From NCBI GenBank assembly GCA_026419785.1, contig JAODTK010000699.1:352001-416000 (forward strand): 64,000 nt of DNA, given 5' to 3'. Shown here piece after piece: positions 23,160 to 35,703 of the stretch; the stretch's first letter is position 1, and each line of letters begins with the position of its first letter. Below the pieces are notes generated by a model. It did no database searches. It was given only the letters and a program-made list of their open reading frames with translations, and was not told the origin of the DNA. Source of the DNA: Sclerodactyla briareus. Taxonomy: Eukaryota; Echinodermata; Holothuroidea; Dendrochirotida; Sclerodactylidae. The position numbers and the translations under genes were made by a program.

Positions 23160-25900
23160 TAATGTTCAAAGTATCAGGAACAAGTTTGATGAGTTGCAGA
23201 TTTTAGTCCAGGAACGCAAGCCTGACGTCATTGGTATTACAGAGTCGTGGTTGAACAGTGATATTTCCACAGCCAATGTTCACCTTCCTGGTTATGTTGT
23301 TTATAGGCAAGATAGGACCGATACTCCAAGTGGCATTGGTGGTGGAGTTTTGTTGTATGTGAGGGTCGACTGAATAGGTTTTGAGAGGCCGATATTGGTG
23401 AGTTTTGTCACTCTGTTTGGTGTGAAATTCCGTCTAACTCATCTGGTATTCCCAGTTCTCTAATAGTTGGCGTTGTGTACCGTTCTCCAAATAGCTCTGA
23501 AGACAACAACTCTCTTCTTTCCGACATGCTTTTCGAAGTTTCTAGGAAGAGTGCAATCATTATGGGTGATTTCAATTATCCAGATATTTCTTGGTCTGAT
23601 TGTACTAGTGGCAGTCATGGATCTGGCTTTTTCAATGTCATGCAGGATGTTTCCTTTCTCAGCATGTACATTTTCCTACCAGAAGCATAATATTTTGGAT
23701 TTAGTTTTGAGCAGTGATCCAGATTCTGTAGAATGCTTGGGTAAGCTCGGTGCAAGTGATCACGATATTTCTGCTTTCAATGTGTCTTGTTCCGTCAATA
23801 TCGCACAGAGTGTAGAGCTTGTTCCTTGTTTCGCGAAGGCCAATGTCGATGGCCTTTCTAGGTTTTTTAGCGAAATAGATTGCCTTAAATTGTTAGAAAG
23901 TACGAATGCTGTTGACTCTTGGAATGGTTTCATTGAAAAGATTAACAAGGTTATGAAAGTTTACGTTCTTGGAGGAAGCGTCGCAGTGAGAACAAGAGGC
24001 CTTCCTGGATGAATAGGGAAGTTATCCTGGCCATCAAACGTAAGCGACATTTATGGCGAGTTTATCGTGCTTCTGGGTCCGTGTCTGAGCTTGAGCATTT
24101 CAAAGTTCAGCAAAAGCTTGTCCAGCGTTTTGTTTCTGGTGCTAAACTTGATTTTGAGAGGCAGATTGCCTCTAATATCAAGGAGAATCCTCGTGCATTT
24201 TTCTCTTATGTGAGGGGGAAGCAGAAAGTCAAGGACAGCATTGGTCCTTTGATAGATTCCGACTCGGGTAGTACAATCAGCGATAGCCAGGAGATGGCTA
24301 AGGTTCTCAATAATTATTTCTCGTCTGTTTTTAACCATGAGAACTTGATAATTTTGGTGACCTAGTTGTCGGGGTTTCTCCGCATAGTATTGGTAATATG
24401 GTGTGCTCGCCTGGTTTAGTAAAGGAGAAACTGCAGGAGCTCAAAAGTGATAAAGCGCTGGTCCTCTGACGGATTTTGTCCTTTCTACTAAAATCCTTTG
24501 CCGACGAGTTGTCTGTTTCCATAGCTATTAGTGTCCAATAGGATCTGCAAAAAAAAAACGAAGTATTGTTCCGGATGATTGGAGGAGAGCAAAGTTTCTC
24601 CCATTTTCAAGAAAGGTAAGGTCTCTTCCTTGTTATTACAGGCCTTACTCGTGTTGTCTGCAAGGTAATGGAATCAATCATTCGGATCATATGGTTGATT
24701 ATTCCAATGAGCATAGTCTGATTAGGATTCTCAGCATGGGTGTAGGAAAAATCGTTCGTGTTTGACTAATCTCTTGGAATTTATGGAAGATGTTACATGT
24801 TCTGTTGACAACGGCAATGCTGTTGATATAATTTTCCTGGACTTTCAGAAAGCTTTTGACAAGGTTCCGCATGAGCGTCTCTTGCTCAAGTTGGAAAGCT
24901 TTGGCATTGAGGGGAATGTCCTTAAGTGGATTCGTGAGTGGCTTCATATAGGGAACAACGAGTTGTCATTAATGGGCAGTGGTCTTCTTGGCAAATGGTG
25001 GTTTTCCCCAGGGATCGGTTCTCGGCCGTTACTCTTTCTGGCGTATATTGACGATCTTGAAGGTTCTGTTCATTCCAGGGTTAAGAAGTTCGCAGACGAT
25101 ACCAAGTTGTATCGGGAGGTCGGTTCTAATGATGATGCTGCAATTGTTCAAAGGGATCTGGATATAATTTCCAGATGGTCTTCCGACTGGCAAATGTTTT
25201 CCAATGTCGACAAGTGCAAAGTTATGCATGTTGGTTTTCACAATCGCAACGCTTCCTTCAAGTTAAATGGCCAAAATATTCAGGAGGTGATTTCAGAAAA
25301 AGATCTTAGGTTTGTTTTGATTCTTCTTTGAAACCTTCCAAACAGTGTGCCGAAGCTGCTAGAAGAGGTAATTGGATTCTTGGCTTGATTAGACGTCCAC
25401 TTCAGTTTCCTTGATAATGATATTGTTGTCAGGCTGTTTAAGCACCTGGTGAGACTACACCTAGAATATTCTGTACAAGTGTGGAATCCCTACTTTGCAA
25501 AAGACAGGTAGGTTATTGAAAACGTTCAGCGTAGGGCAACTAGAATGATTGACTGTCTGACAAATTTATCCTACGAGGAAAGATTAAGGCGTTTCGGTCT
25601 AACTACCATGGAGCTGAGGCGAATCGGGGTGACTTGATCCAGGTTTTCAAAATTGTCCATGGACTCGATGGCCTGTCCTTCCACTACTTCTTTGAATTTT
25701 CCAATGTTACTGCAAATAGAATCCACTGTCTCAAGCTTCGTGGCAAGCGCTGCAGATTGGACATTCGTAAATATTTCTTCTCGCAGAGAGTGATCAATGC
25801 GTGGAATTGTCTTCCTGAAAATGTTGATCTCTCTGAGAGTGTGAATGCGTTCAAGAACAGTCTTGATTTATTTTTCAGGAATCACGGGCGAATTATTTAG
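23160..25900 (+). pseudogene. LINE ORF2: AP endonuclease plus reverse transcriptase
   Basis: The endonuclease shows its catalytic blocks in order: NVQSIRNKF (about 23,170), GITESWL (about 23,233), MGDFNYPDISW (23,562) and GASDHD (23,749). After a linker (WMNREVILAIKRKRHLWRVY at 24,007) comes the reverse transcriptase: IIFLDFQKAFDKVPHERL (about 24,828), a broken PQGSVLG box (about 24,991, in another frame), KKFADDTKLY with the catalytic FADD at 25,089, then thumb motifs (HLEYSVQVWNPYF near 25,460) and the tail RVINAWNCLPENVDLSESVN ending at a TAG at 25,898. At least five frame changes or stops lie between. All active-site residues except those of the broken B box can still be seen. Family: CR1-like by motif order, tail and ORF1 type. 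Confidence 0.9.
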
Positions 25901-25997
25901 TGGTTTGGTTCATTTTTCTTTCCTGGATGTTGTGGCTTCGGGGTCGTTTATGAGGATTTTGTCCTTCCTGACCCTTATTCACTAAACTAAACTAAAT

Positions 25998-28050
25998 AGA
26001 TAGAGAGTAGACAAACTGAATGTGTTTCACGATGTTGCACACGATGGGTGTAACTATTCCTAGCCTTATTATCATATTACATTATTATTATTATTATTAT
26101 AGTTATATTTACTATCCATTCTTCATGTCTTAGTAAACTTCCCATATTGTTCAACTACTTTAGTGATTTCATTCTCTATATGCTATATGCATTTTGTTTC
26201 ATACTGTTTTGTTGTTATGGTGAGGACTTCGGGTAAGATTAGTTCTGGTTAACCGAGTTTTTACCCTTTTAAACGTCGGAATAGAAAAATGGAATAACAA
26301 AAACAGGGCGCCTCCTCACTTTGAGTTTGTAGTCTCTGATGGGACTTTGAACAGGGCACACAATACGCAGTCTAATGACCTCTCCAGTTAATATAATGGC
26401 ATCATGGTTCTCTCACGACGTACTATTCCAGTTCGTCACCTCATCGTGTCCCCTTGGGGACTTCCCAATAGGGCGGCCACATACGGCGCTCGCTACTATT
26501 CACATGTCACCTCACAAGGTACTCATTTTGATACGTGAGTGAGTGGCGCGCGACATATCAGAAAACATGCCTCTTCCAACAGCACTGCGGAAAAATCCTC
26601 GGGCCTCCAATGGGCTCCGAACTCACGATCACTAGTGTTGCAGTCTGGAGCTCTACCGACTGAGCCAATCCGCCTCCCTGTCTTCGGAGGGCCTCCGAAC
26701 GTATTGCCCACACGAACTGCATTTTACTGCCCCCCCCCCCCCCATACCGTGAGTCGGCACCACTTCCCATGCTCTATTGCCCTCTTAATTGTACATTGCC
26801 TAATTAGTACATGATACTGTTGGAGATTTTTTTTGTCATCGATTCATTACAGGTCAATTATTCAAAATTGATATATGACAATGTAGCTGTCTGGATACCG
26901 GTATTTTTTGTTTAATAACTAATTCCACGGTCATTCAGAGGTCACTAACGAATTACTAAGCATTTTATGAAACACTTCATCACGCCATCCCGCTGTCAAA
27001 ATGACAAAACCTTCTTGTGTTTACTTTGTACGTACAGTCAATGACATAGGGGACAATTGAAGATCATCCCACTTCTCGACAGTACGGAACTGTTATTGTC
27101 CTAAAAAACGGCTTGAAACTCATGTGGTATAACCCACAGTGTGATTGTCCGGAACTCCTCAGTCATTTACGACTGCCCGTTACATTGTCGGCGATATTTC
27201 TACATTCCCGAATAGCGGCAGGGTATACTGGTCATTGCCAGTAGTACAGTAGTGTAAGCACGTAGCACTGAAAATGTTACCGAGGATCATCTACATTTAG
27301 AATACCTGGGGCTATTATTGTAGCTGAAAACCAAAAACCAAATTAAGAGTGAATGACAAAGTTACATTTGTTCGTATTATCAGATAGCAGAGGATTGCCG
27401 CTGGTGTATTCTAACAACTGAATCAAACCACAGGGTTATCATAACTATAAAATCGAGTCTATCAGCCCAAGTGACGCTGCGAAACATTCATGTCAAAGAG
27501 GGTACCGAATATGGACAGACTCATTTACGGTGATCAATTGATAGTATACTTCTAAATTTAAGTAACTTACGTCACTTTCTTGAGTTGTTCACACTTCTCT
27601 CGTAGACAGCAATGCGAATCACCATGCTCCTCCGATATGACTAGTCCTACCTTTCCCTTCGCAGCTGATCTCATCTCAATCTCCCTCTAATTCTATGATG
27701 TTGCACTCTCAGGTCCCGAGTCCATAATAGGTTTCCACCAGCCATAACCGACTCATCAAGAGATTGATTCAACCGAAGACAGGAAATAGGGATCTGTAGA
27801 TAAAAGAAAAGCAGATGGAATTCAAGTGACAGTAGAGCTGAGAGGCAAGGCTATGGGAGGGAATCTCGCTTCCAGTTCAGAGAGAAGAAACTGATTGAAC
27901 CATTCACGGTTGCGTTTGGTCAAGTCTGATTGACCGATTAGTAACAAATTGATGCAATTTATGACATTTTCGTAGCATTTGTTTGATTAAGATTGCTAAC
28001 AGTCAATAGGCCCTATTATTCCGACTCATTCATCCATTCATTTAGTTCTA
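25998..28050 (+). repeat. Large direct repeat module M2, copy A, right part
   Basis: Continues M2-A after the LINE. It matches 37,640-39,690 to the end, and 56,350-56,900 of copy C. Contains the tRNA-like unit at 26,612-26,672 and a C tract at about 26,731-26,744. Homology ends where an ATT microsatellite starts. Confidence 0.85.
26612..26672 (-). repeat. tRNA-like SINE head inside M2-A
   Basis: On the minus strand TGGCTCAGTCGGTAGAGC (26,667-26,650) fits a Pol III A box, ACTGCAAC an anticodon loop (GCA, Cys-like), and GTGAGTTCGGAGCCC (26,626-26,612) a weaker B box. Stems are imperfect, so it is not a working tRNA gene. The same unit lies in M2-B and M2-C. Confidence 0.65.
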
Positions 28051-28074
28051 AGTTCTATTTTTCCAGTTTTTCCA

Positions 28075-28209
28075 TTATTATTATTATTATATTATTATTA
28101 TTATTCGTATTATTATTATTATTATTTTATTATTATTATTATTATATTATTATTATTATATAGGGGTTATTATTATTATTATTATATAGGGGTTATTATT
28201 ATTATTATT
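28075..28209 (+). repeat. ATT microsatellite with TATAGGGG interruptions
   Basis: ATT repeats broken by ATATT and by the phrase TATAGGGGTTATT, seen twice. The same phrase occurs twice more at about 28,577-28,620. Confidence 0.9.
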
Positions 28210-28576
28210 TCTCGTGGGGAGGCAGGTACAATAAAATGAAGCGGATCATTTTTTCCGACCATATGACAAAGGCGGCCATAATATGTTTATTATTTCCCAC
28301 TTTGTTGAGAGTGAACTGAATTAAGGGCTTGTTTGACCCGCCGTGGTAACAGCAAGTTGGGAGACCCTGTTGACCCATTTTTATTTATATTCTATTTAAA
28401 AAACAGACATTGTCGTCCGGTATCAACTGAAGAACAAGGGGATACGTCTTTCGCATAACGATACTACGAAAACCTCAGCGCAATCCATTATCAGTACGGT
28501 ATGTCGTCACTATTCAATGCAATTATTGCGATATGCGTTGTGCGATATATATACGGTTGTGTGAAATCGAGCGTCC
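28210..28576. other. Unassigned sequence between two ATT tracts
   Basis: Not found in other M2 or M1 copies. No coding signal. It may be part of the element that carries the hammerhead motif or an insertion into an ATT tract. Confidence 0.35.
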
Positions 28577-28652
28577 ATTATAGGGGTTATTATTATTATA
28601 TAGGGGTTATTATTATTATATTATTATTATTATTATCATTATTAATAATGAA

Positions 28653-28710
28653 CTCAATCTGCAGACAGTCCTGTTTCGCTCTTTTAGAGCTCATCAGAGC
28701 AGCTCATAGT
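28653..28710 (-). ncRNA. Hammerhead ribozyme motif, type I-like, short stem III
   Basis: Minus strand, 5' to 3': CTGATGA (28,697-28,691); stem II GCTCT/AGAGC with an AAA loop (28,690-28,678); GAAA (28,677-28,674); stem III A-U, C-G, A-U, G-C closed by a 2-base GA loop (28,674-28,665); then C at 28,664, the expected cleavage site after UC. Stem I pairs CTGC (28,702-28,699) with GCAG (28,662-28,659) after one U-U mismatch, with weaker pairing beyond. Thus all conserved core bases of a hammerhead and both neighbouring stems are present in correct order. Known animal hammerheads with such short stem III occur in satellite DNAs, retrozymes and Penelope-like elements, and often need dimers to cut. 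A (TAA)n tract follows on the same strand. Activity is not shown; the stem I mismatch lowers confidence. Confidence 0.7.
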
Positions 28711-29819
28711 GTGAATCGGGAGTTTTCGAAATATCAACTAACAAACAAGCTGAAACCTGCCCAGGCCTACCTTCCACAAGGACGCAGTGTCTGTGAATTC
28801 CATAGTGAACGAGCTCGTAAGAGCGTGCGTTGCGTAATGCAAATAAAATTGCGTCTTGAAAATTGAAACAAACAAGACTCAACGCGCCTTCCCGAAGCTA
28901 GAGTGCTCAACAAACTACATTTAATTATATATACTAACATGCGATGTTCCTCTGGTTCAATTAATGGGAGGTTTGCGTCAATAATTACTTTTAAGTACTG
29001 TTTTGTGCCTGCATTTTTTACCCTCTTCCAATTGACGGCGCTCGGAACTTTGTCTATTCATTGGATTATTTGCACTACTCTATGTTTAGTAACGCTAACG
29101 GCAGGGGTATGTTCCTTTGCTCTCGATCCCTTGGTATGAAACTACCAGGAAATGTTCTCCACACCTCCATGTTGGGAGACTTTACCCCTTGATCACAGCT
29201 GCGGAGTATGAGACTCATAGAAGGCATGTGACGATAATAACAGCGCTTTAAAAAAAAATTGAGCTCTATTATTTGATTGCCTAGAGGAATTACAATCTAA
29301 GTTTTCAATATATCAGGACTGCGTAGCCTACATTCGATTCAGATAGGGTTAAGTCGTGAAGGGAAAGAACAAATTGGGTGCATGCGTGCGCAGTATGTCT
29401 ATCATGTCTTGGAACGTTGAAACAACAAATTGACTAATAAACGAATCGACCCACGAGCTGCTTCCCAGCTTAACCCATCGTGAATATTTTTCTTTCAATT
29501 TTCAGCTCAGTTTGACAAATATGTATATGACCGATTCAGGGGCTTGTAAGTGTCCGTAAACACGTGCGATATCGTCATATATTATTCACGGCTAATTGTT
29601 GCAAAATTATACACGGGCTGTGAGCTCTGGATTGCTGAATAAGCTCATAATAGGGGGGGGGGGGGGTTGCACGCGCCTGGATTCGTGTCTGAGTAGGGAA
29701 CGTAAATTACATCTGGATGTTTGAATTGCACTATATTACACGCTTGTGGTGATGTGTAGTTAGACTAATCGGCTCAGGAATGCCACGCAATTGCAAAATT
29801 AGGTATCATTTGCTCAACG
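28711..29819. other. Unassigned; 5' side of the hammerhead element
   Basis: On the minus strand 28,870-28,711 would be the leader of any hammerhead-bearing retroelement. I see no reverse transcriptase. A G tract lies at about 29,654-29,666. The rest up to M1-B shows nothing. Confidence 0.35.
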
Positions 29820-32800
29820 TGCACACCACCCAGAATATTACGCTGATTTTTTTTTTTATCACATTATGGTCATATTGGAGTTATTGTAATTAAAGCAGTT
29901 AACAGGAACCATTGTATGATTGTTGGACGAGAAGTACAGATGCCATGAAAGTGCGGCATTTAGTTTCCAGGTGTTCACAATATCACGGGATTGTTGTGGT
30001 GTGAATGCATTGAGCTATGACTCATCAGAGCTTACCGACATCACGAACTAAACGATTTAGGTTCGTTGACTGTGGTTCTAGAATGCATTTTCTTCCAGAG
30101 CGGAATGAGCGTTCGAGCATTCAGCTCCGACCAACATCTGGACTTGTAATTTTTTTTCATGAAAGCCGAACAATTCGGGACCTGTATGTATCACGTTTAT
30201 TTTTCCTTTCTTTTTTCATTGCAATCCGAATCCATATTTTAATGATCACGCGATTGGTAGCTTTGTTCAATTGGAACACCAACTTTGTGAGCCATATTAT
30301 TATATACCTATCAACTGATGCAGCCTAGTAACCATTGTTCTTATTACGCTTGGCAATGGCGCATATACCATATGCAGTATGAATTCTGTGAAGAAAACGA
30401 ATCTGAACGTATTGTGATTCTCATCTCTTATAAGCACCTAAGTAAGCAAAAGATACATTCCCAGTTGTAATCACGCTGGTCTGCATTTTGGCATGACCAT
30501 GGCTGTGAGGCTATCTGATACAAATTTAAACGACTGATAGGTAATATTTTGGCACTGACTGTCCCGGCGATGTCATTACACATGTCTCATTGTATATTTG
30601 ATTTGCTCTGTCAGTTTTCCACGTATTCGGAATGGCCGAAATGAAACTGTAATAGGGGGTGAATAGGGAGTTCCATGTAAGTTTTTTGTTAATCAATGAA
30701 AACACGAGTCACATATGCCTTCACTCCAGTAGAACCTTCACGGAAACAATCTGCCCATTAATCTTAATAATCGGGTAAACGTTACCCACAACTCTCCACA
30801 CGAACATACTTAGACACTCGTGCGTGCTGTATAAATCCGGATTTTCTCCTACAAAGAAGTAACCAGTTACATGGTTTTCTGAGTGAGACGAGGTCGTACC
30901 TCAACTGTATGCCATCTTTGATCGAACCGTACCAGTGCTTGTTGTTTATGATCCTCTATGTCATTCCATCAGGTCATGTAATGCGAACTATTTTAGGTGT
31001 CATCTTCTGCCGTAGTATGTGATGATCTGCCATAAGAGTACAGGGACGTCAATTCTATGCCCTATGGCTCAAAAGACCATACTACAACGTGTATTAGCGA
31101 TCATTATAATGAAAAATTGAATGGGGTGAGAATCTCGTGAGTTGAAAATTGGGTATGAGTTGTCTGGTCGCGGATTTTCGGTTAGGTATATTCAAGTAGT
31201 ACTTGCACAGGAGGTCTTTGCATGGGTTAGAATTGCCTGGTTCGGCATTACATAATTATGATAAGGTCTACTAACACATCTGTAGTTGTCTCTACACTAA
31301 TTCATATGCGGGTCCCCACGCAACTGAGAATAACAACGATATCCTGTCTGGTCTAGACAGCCAGTCAGCACATCTGAGGGATGATACTTACACCAGCTGC
31401 TGAAGCCCTGGTCAGTTCCTGAACCATCCACTTGTGCTCCTGTTGGTCACTCTGGTTGATGACAACCCTTTCTGGCAGACGCGCGCTAGAATCAAGTACC
31501 TGTATCAAATTACCAGGGTTGTTTCAATATAAAAGCATCTTTTGTTTCAGCCCAATTTTCCCCAGTGACCCAATTGATGATCGCTCCATGCGTACAGGTA
31601 TTTTTTGCCCACACGAAACATAGCTCTTCGTTGCTCTCAACCCCATGCAGTACTCCGGGTTGCCTTCTGACATTTCTGAATCCTTACTGCACTCGTAATG
31701 TGGTCATAAATATCGCTCAATGTATCCACTGGCATTCGGGTGTAAGCGGGAGGGGAGGGGGGGGGGGACTGACGCCGCCCGAGTTCAATATCAGTTAAGG
31801 ACTCGCAACATTGTCCAGGCGTTGATTGATGCGACCACCTATATCTAGCTTTGACATGTATAGGCTGGGGACGCTAATTTGGTAAGAATGCAGGATTTTA
31901 TTTCGTTAGATTTGAGTTACTCGTGATTTGAGTGTCTCGGGACACACTTTATCGTGATCTAATTCCCGCATTCAAGGCTACTCCGTGAGTTAGCGAAGAC
32001 AAAACAAACAACGAACAAACAAAACACGTGTCAGACCTTGTTGGATGTGTGTCATGCCTTTATTTTGTTGGATTTGCGTTGAAGTCTCTCGAGACACACA
32101 CAGTCTTGTTTGATTGGCGCGTTCAACGCACACAATGAGTCGCAAATTAAACAAGAACAAAAAAAACGAAACAAGATACGAACATATCAGCATCTTCGAC
32201 CACAGTGAGTCAGTGTGTCCAGGACCCCGAGTGATTATCCTTTTTTTTCTTGATATGTGTTAATATTCGTTTTTTTATTCTTATATTCGTATTTCGTTCA
32301 GCTAATTTGAAAAGTTGGTTGACCTCAATAATGGATCACTATAATGAAATCTGAGATTGTCATTGTCACAGCTGAATAATATGTCTTGCATACAACGGTA
32401 TTGGTGGTTCTTACTATATAAAACAAGAGCATTCCGTGATCGTATACTTGTCCAACTCATGTATCCACTACGTTTAATTTCGAAGTTTGCAAGCACCTCT
32501 TTTCAGGGCCTTCACTCCACACACACTCACCGAGGCTTACACAGTACGACAATGACGACCTGAACCCACTGTGTGCATGCCTGAATGTTATACTAGTAGC
32601 AGTTACTATAACCAGAATGTAATGCATGCCTGCAAACTGATGAAAGAAAACACTTTCCCATAATATATTCCCTACGTTCATTTCGAGGTTTGCAAGCACC
32701 ACTTTTGAGGGTCTTAACTCCGAACACACTTTCTGAGGCGTACACAGTACGACAATGACGACCTGAACCCACTGTGTGCATGCCTGAATGTTATACTAGT

Positions 32801-33990
32801 AGCAGTTACTATAACCAGAATGGTACGGCATGTCTGCAAACTGATAAAAGAAAACACTTTCCCCAGAATATGAAAGGCATTAGGATATTGTTTAGTGTCA
32901 TGTACCGTATATTAATATGTTATTGTTATGTAACGTAAAATAAGAGAATAGCTTTTATCCGATGACATTACTTACCTCCCCTGGGCCATTTTGGAGTTGA
33001 GTTTGATAAACGAGGTTTTGCAGGCTGTATAGTAAAACTATGGAGAAAGGATGAACATTGGTAATACTTCAGCGTCAGTGTTCTGAAGAATGTCAAGTCG
33101 TATTGGCTCTGGCCAGAAACCGTTTGCTCCTAAGTTTGTTTTTGTTCTTTTCCGTCACATGGTGAATATGACATCGATCGAGACAATGTGCCAGGTTGAC
33201 GAATGCACAACGAACCTGTGGTGCTCTATACTCTAGCCTTTTGACAAACTGAATGACTCAAATGTTAACGTCATCATATAGGTGGAGCCTACCTACCATG
33301 CCAAGCCCACCAAGCGATCCTTCGTGAACAATGACGGCATCATAACGCAACCACAACGGCATCTTGTAGTTTGGACAAACCAACAGACCTCGCAGTGAGA
33401 ATATACTGTTTTGGAAACAACTAACAAGACTTGAAGACGGGAATCACGTTAGTGTTTTCCTGTGAATGAACTTACATAATTACTAACATAATTACCCAAT
33501 TTCATTCCGGAGTATCGTTTATATATCAATAAATTACTGCGAGTAGCGGTCAGTTCCCTGGTACTTGTCCCGCACATTCAAATTTGTGACTAATAGACCG
33601 GTAATATTGCAACCTTATAGTGTCGTTCTGGTACTATATCTAATCATAACTGGTTCTCTTACATTCGAATTTCTACTGTAATTTCAATTTCATCTTATTC
33701 CTGGTCATTTATAGAAATACTGTTTTTTTAACATTCCACACTGCATTCCGACAAATAGGAATACGGGCAAATGGCGGTGGAGACAGTCGCGGCTTCGAAG
33801 ACTGTTCATAAGTTTGGACGAAAAAATCCGAGTCTCGGTTTGGTAAAGTTTACATCCTCACAATGTTTGCTCATGCGCTCATAGTTACGCACGGATTTGC
33901 TCAAATGTATACCTTTCTATCAATGAGAGTAGATGACGGTAGTATCATACATCAATACAGTCGGGTAAAACTGGTGAAAAGAGAGACTTG
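29820..33990 (+). repeat. Large direct repeat module M1, copy B
   Basis: Matches M1-A over most of its length and M1-C from 30,867 on. About 240 bases present in A (about 2,345-2,600) and C (about 41,605-41,900) are missing near 31,560. It shares with C a 203-bp tandem duplication and about 400 bases past the point where A fades, so B and C are closer to each other. M2-B follows after about 575 bases. Confidence 0.88.
32455..32852 (+). repeat. Tandem duplication, period 203 bp, shared with M1-C
   Basis: ACAGTACGACAATGACGACC and the bases after it occur at 32,541 and 32,744, nearly identical. M1-A has a single unit (about 3,500-3,700). M1-C has both units, the first one split by an insertion. 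Confidence 0.85.
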
Positions 33991-34564
33991 AAAATGTTCG
34001 ACTGCCATTATTGTTAGCATGCAGGATTATGGATCGCTACGCAACATAATTCATTTTGCTGTTCCCTCCACTGGGCATCCAGTTAGAGCGTCTATAACTA
34101 ATCATTAATATATCGTGGGGGTGGGGGGGGGGCAGTAGTCTCCATTCAAAACGTGCACACATAAATTGAATCACAGACCTGTTCTACTTAGTTTACTGTA
34201 ACAATTTGAAAGTACAGTGAATAACTAGGAATCTTATAGTGAACTTGTATATTGAGTTGCCAGTACTTAACGATAAATTCAACAGTAAATTACAGCGAAA
34301 ATTACAACAAAAATAGTAATAATATCTGCAATTCAATTTACTTTCAAATTTTCACTGTAAAGTTCACGAGAACTTTCTGTAGAAATTACAGTTAGGATTC
34401 ACTGAGAATCCAAAAGTAAACTTGTAACTTGAGTTGCCAGTAATTTACTGTAATAACAGTAGAAAGTACGATGAGAAGAGTGATAAAAATAAACATTTCA
34501 GTGGTTCACTGTGAATCCTACAGTTAACGGCCGACTATTATTGGAAAATGGAAGTCTCAACCGC
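33991..34564. other. Spacer between M1-B and M2-B
   Basis: From about 34,190 it is rich in TTTACTGTAA/ACAGTAAATTAC words and holds TTGAGTTGCCAGTA twice (about 34,252 and 34,430), a diverged direct repeat of about 178 bp. A G tract lies near 34,120. No gene. Confidence 0.5.
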
Positions 34565-34995
34565 TAACAAATGTCCAAATACCTGATTATTGAAACAGGT
34601 CTTTTGAATGCACGGATTTTAAGAGTCTCCTTTGCTAGTTACGAGTTACGCTTTAGCCCCCTCTCACTCAATTAGTTAGAACTTTCCTTTACTCCTCGTT
34701 TACTTCTCTCTTTATCTAGGCAATTCGGCTATCTAGTTCTACTAGTTCCTAAACATCTAATGACAAATCCATCCAGTAATTGGACTTTTCACTCGGAGGA
34801 CAACTGCGGGAGGATAGGGAGGCTCATGACAGCTGAAGGAAAATAAACGAAGGAGAAAAATGCGTCAATCCAACCCAGACGTTCATACGACTCTCCGTTA
34901 GCAGACTCAGAGGCCTCCAAAGTGTGTGCATATGTATTGCATTGTTCAAGGTTGAGAAAATATCACATCATGCTTGCACAGCCCTGCAACTAGGC

Positions 34996-35703
34996 TAGGG
35001 TATGTGGGGCAATATGAGACACCTAAGGACTTGACCACGAATAGCTCTATGGAGCATTGGTAAAATCTTCTGGCACTTATTAAGGAAATAAGGGAACACA
35101 AACTGATATAAAACATAGAAGTGACTTGACATACGGGCTTGTCCATTTTTGATATGGGGGGTAGAAGACGTTCGTCCAATGTCTCATTTTATCCCACAGC
35201 TTGGAGCAAAATGATACACAATATACACAATATATTAGGCTAAGCCTAAGCTACCCAACTGTAAGTGTAAAAACACCTGTCGCGATTGCCCCACTGTGTG
35301 CCTTTGTGTGACTTGTCGTGATTGCTGCCTAAAGTAGGAGACTACGACAAATCCGCTTAACATAGCATTTGTACTGTAGGCCCTATACTGCATACTTCCA
35401 TCCCTTGAAGCGTTCACAAAATTAATCCTTATCCCGAAATGTTTCAATTTTTAACGAACCAATATTACAAAACTTAACGTTCAGTAAGGCACTCTGGTCC
35501 AGGTTTTCATGGATTACGGACGATTTGGAAGATGATTAAACCTTATCTGATGGCGATAATCAACAGATTCGTAGCAAAGGGATGTATGAAGATATTGCGC
35601 AAGACTTATTGTTAAATATAGCTCACCAGTCGTTTTTTCTTTCACGGAATGCTAAAGTTGTCGCATTTCACCCCCGCGTCTCATATTGCCCCACATTACC
35701 CTA
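34996..35703 (+). mobile_element. 0.7-kb DNA transposon-like element with 24-25 bp TIRs
   Basis: Starts AGGGTATGTGGGGCAATATG (34,997) and ends with the inverse, CATATTGCCCCACATTACCCT (to 35,702), with one base difference over about 25 bases. Copy C of M2 lacks it: there the flanks meet at about 53,283. A TA at both edges suggests a TA target, but a few extra bases on the left keep this open. No transposase frame is present, so it is non-autonomous. Superfamily not named. Confidence 0.85.

Larger units (their letters stand above)
22891..25997 (+). mobile_element. CR1-like non-LTR retrotransposon, 5' truncated
   Basis: The element breaks M2-A: copies B (37,628) and C (56,340) run straight through the site. 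It begins inside the end of ORF1, holds a nearly full ORF2 with AP endonuclease and reverse transcriptase, has a short 3' UTR, and ends in CTAAA repeats at about 25,982-25,997, the short tandem tail usual for CR1/L2-type LINEs instead of poly(A). A short AGAT at both edges may be a target duplication, but the length is unsure. Several frameshifts and stops make it inactive. Confidence 0.92.

Noticed and set aside
26612..26672. Functional tRNA-Cys gene
   Set aside because: Stems do not pair fully, the B box is off consensus, and the unit is duplicated as part of M2.
30015..30035. CTGATGAGTC on the minus strand in M1-B
   Set aside because: No GAAA or stem II follows, and M1-A lacks the word at the matching place.
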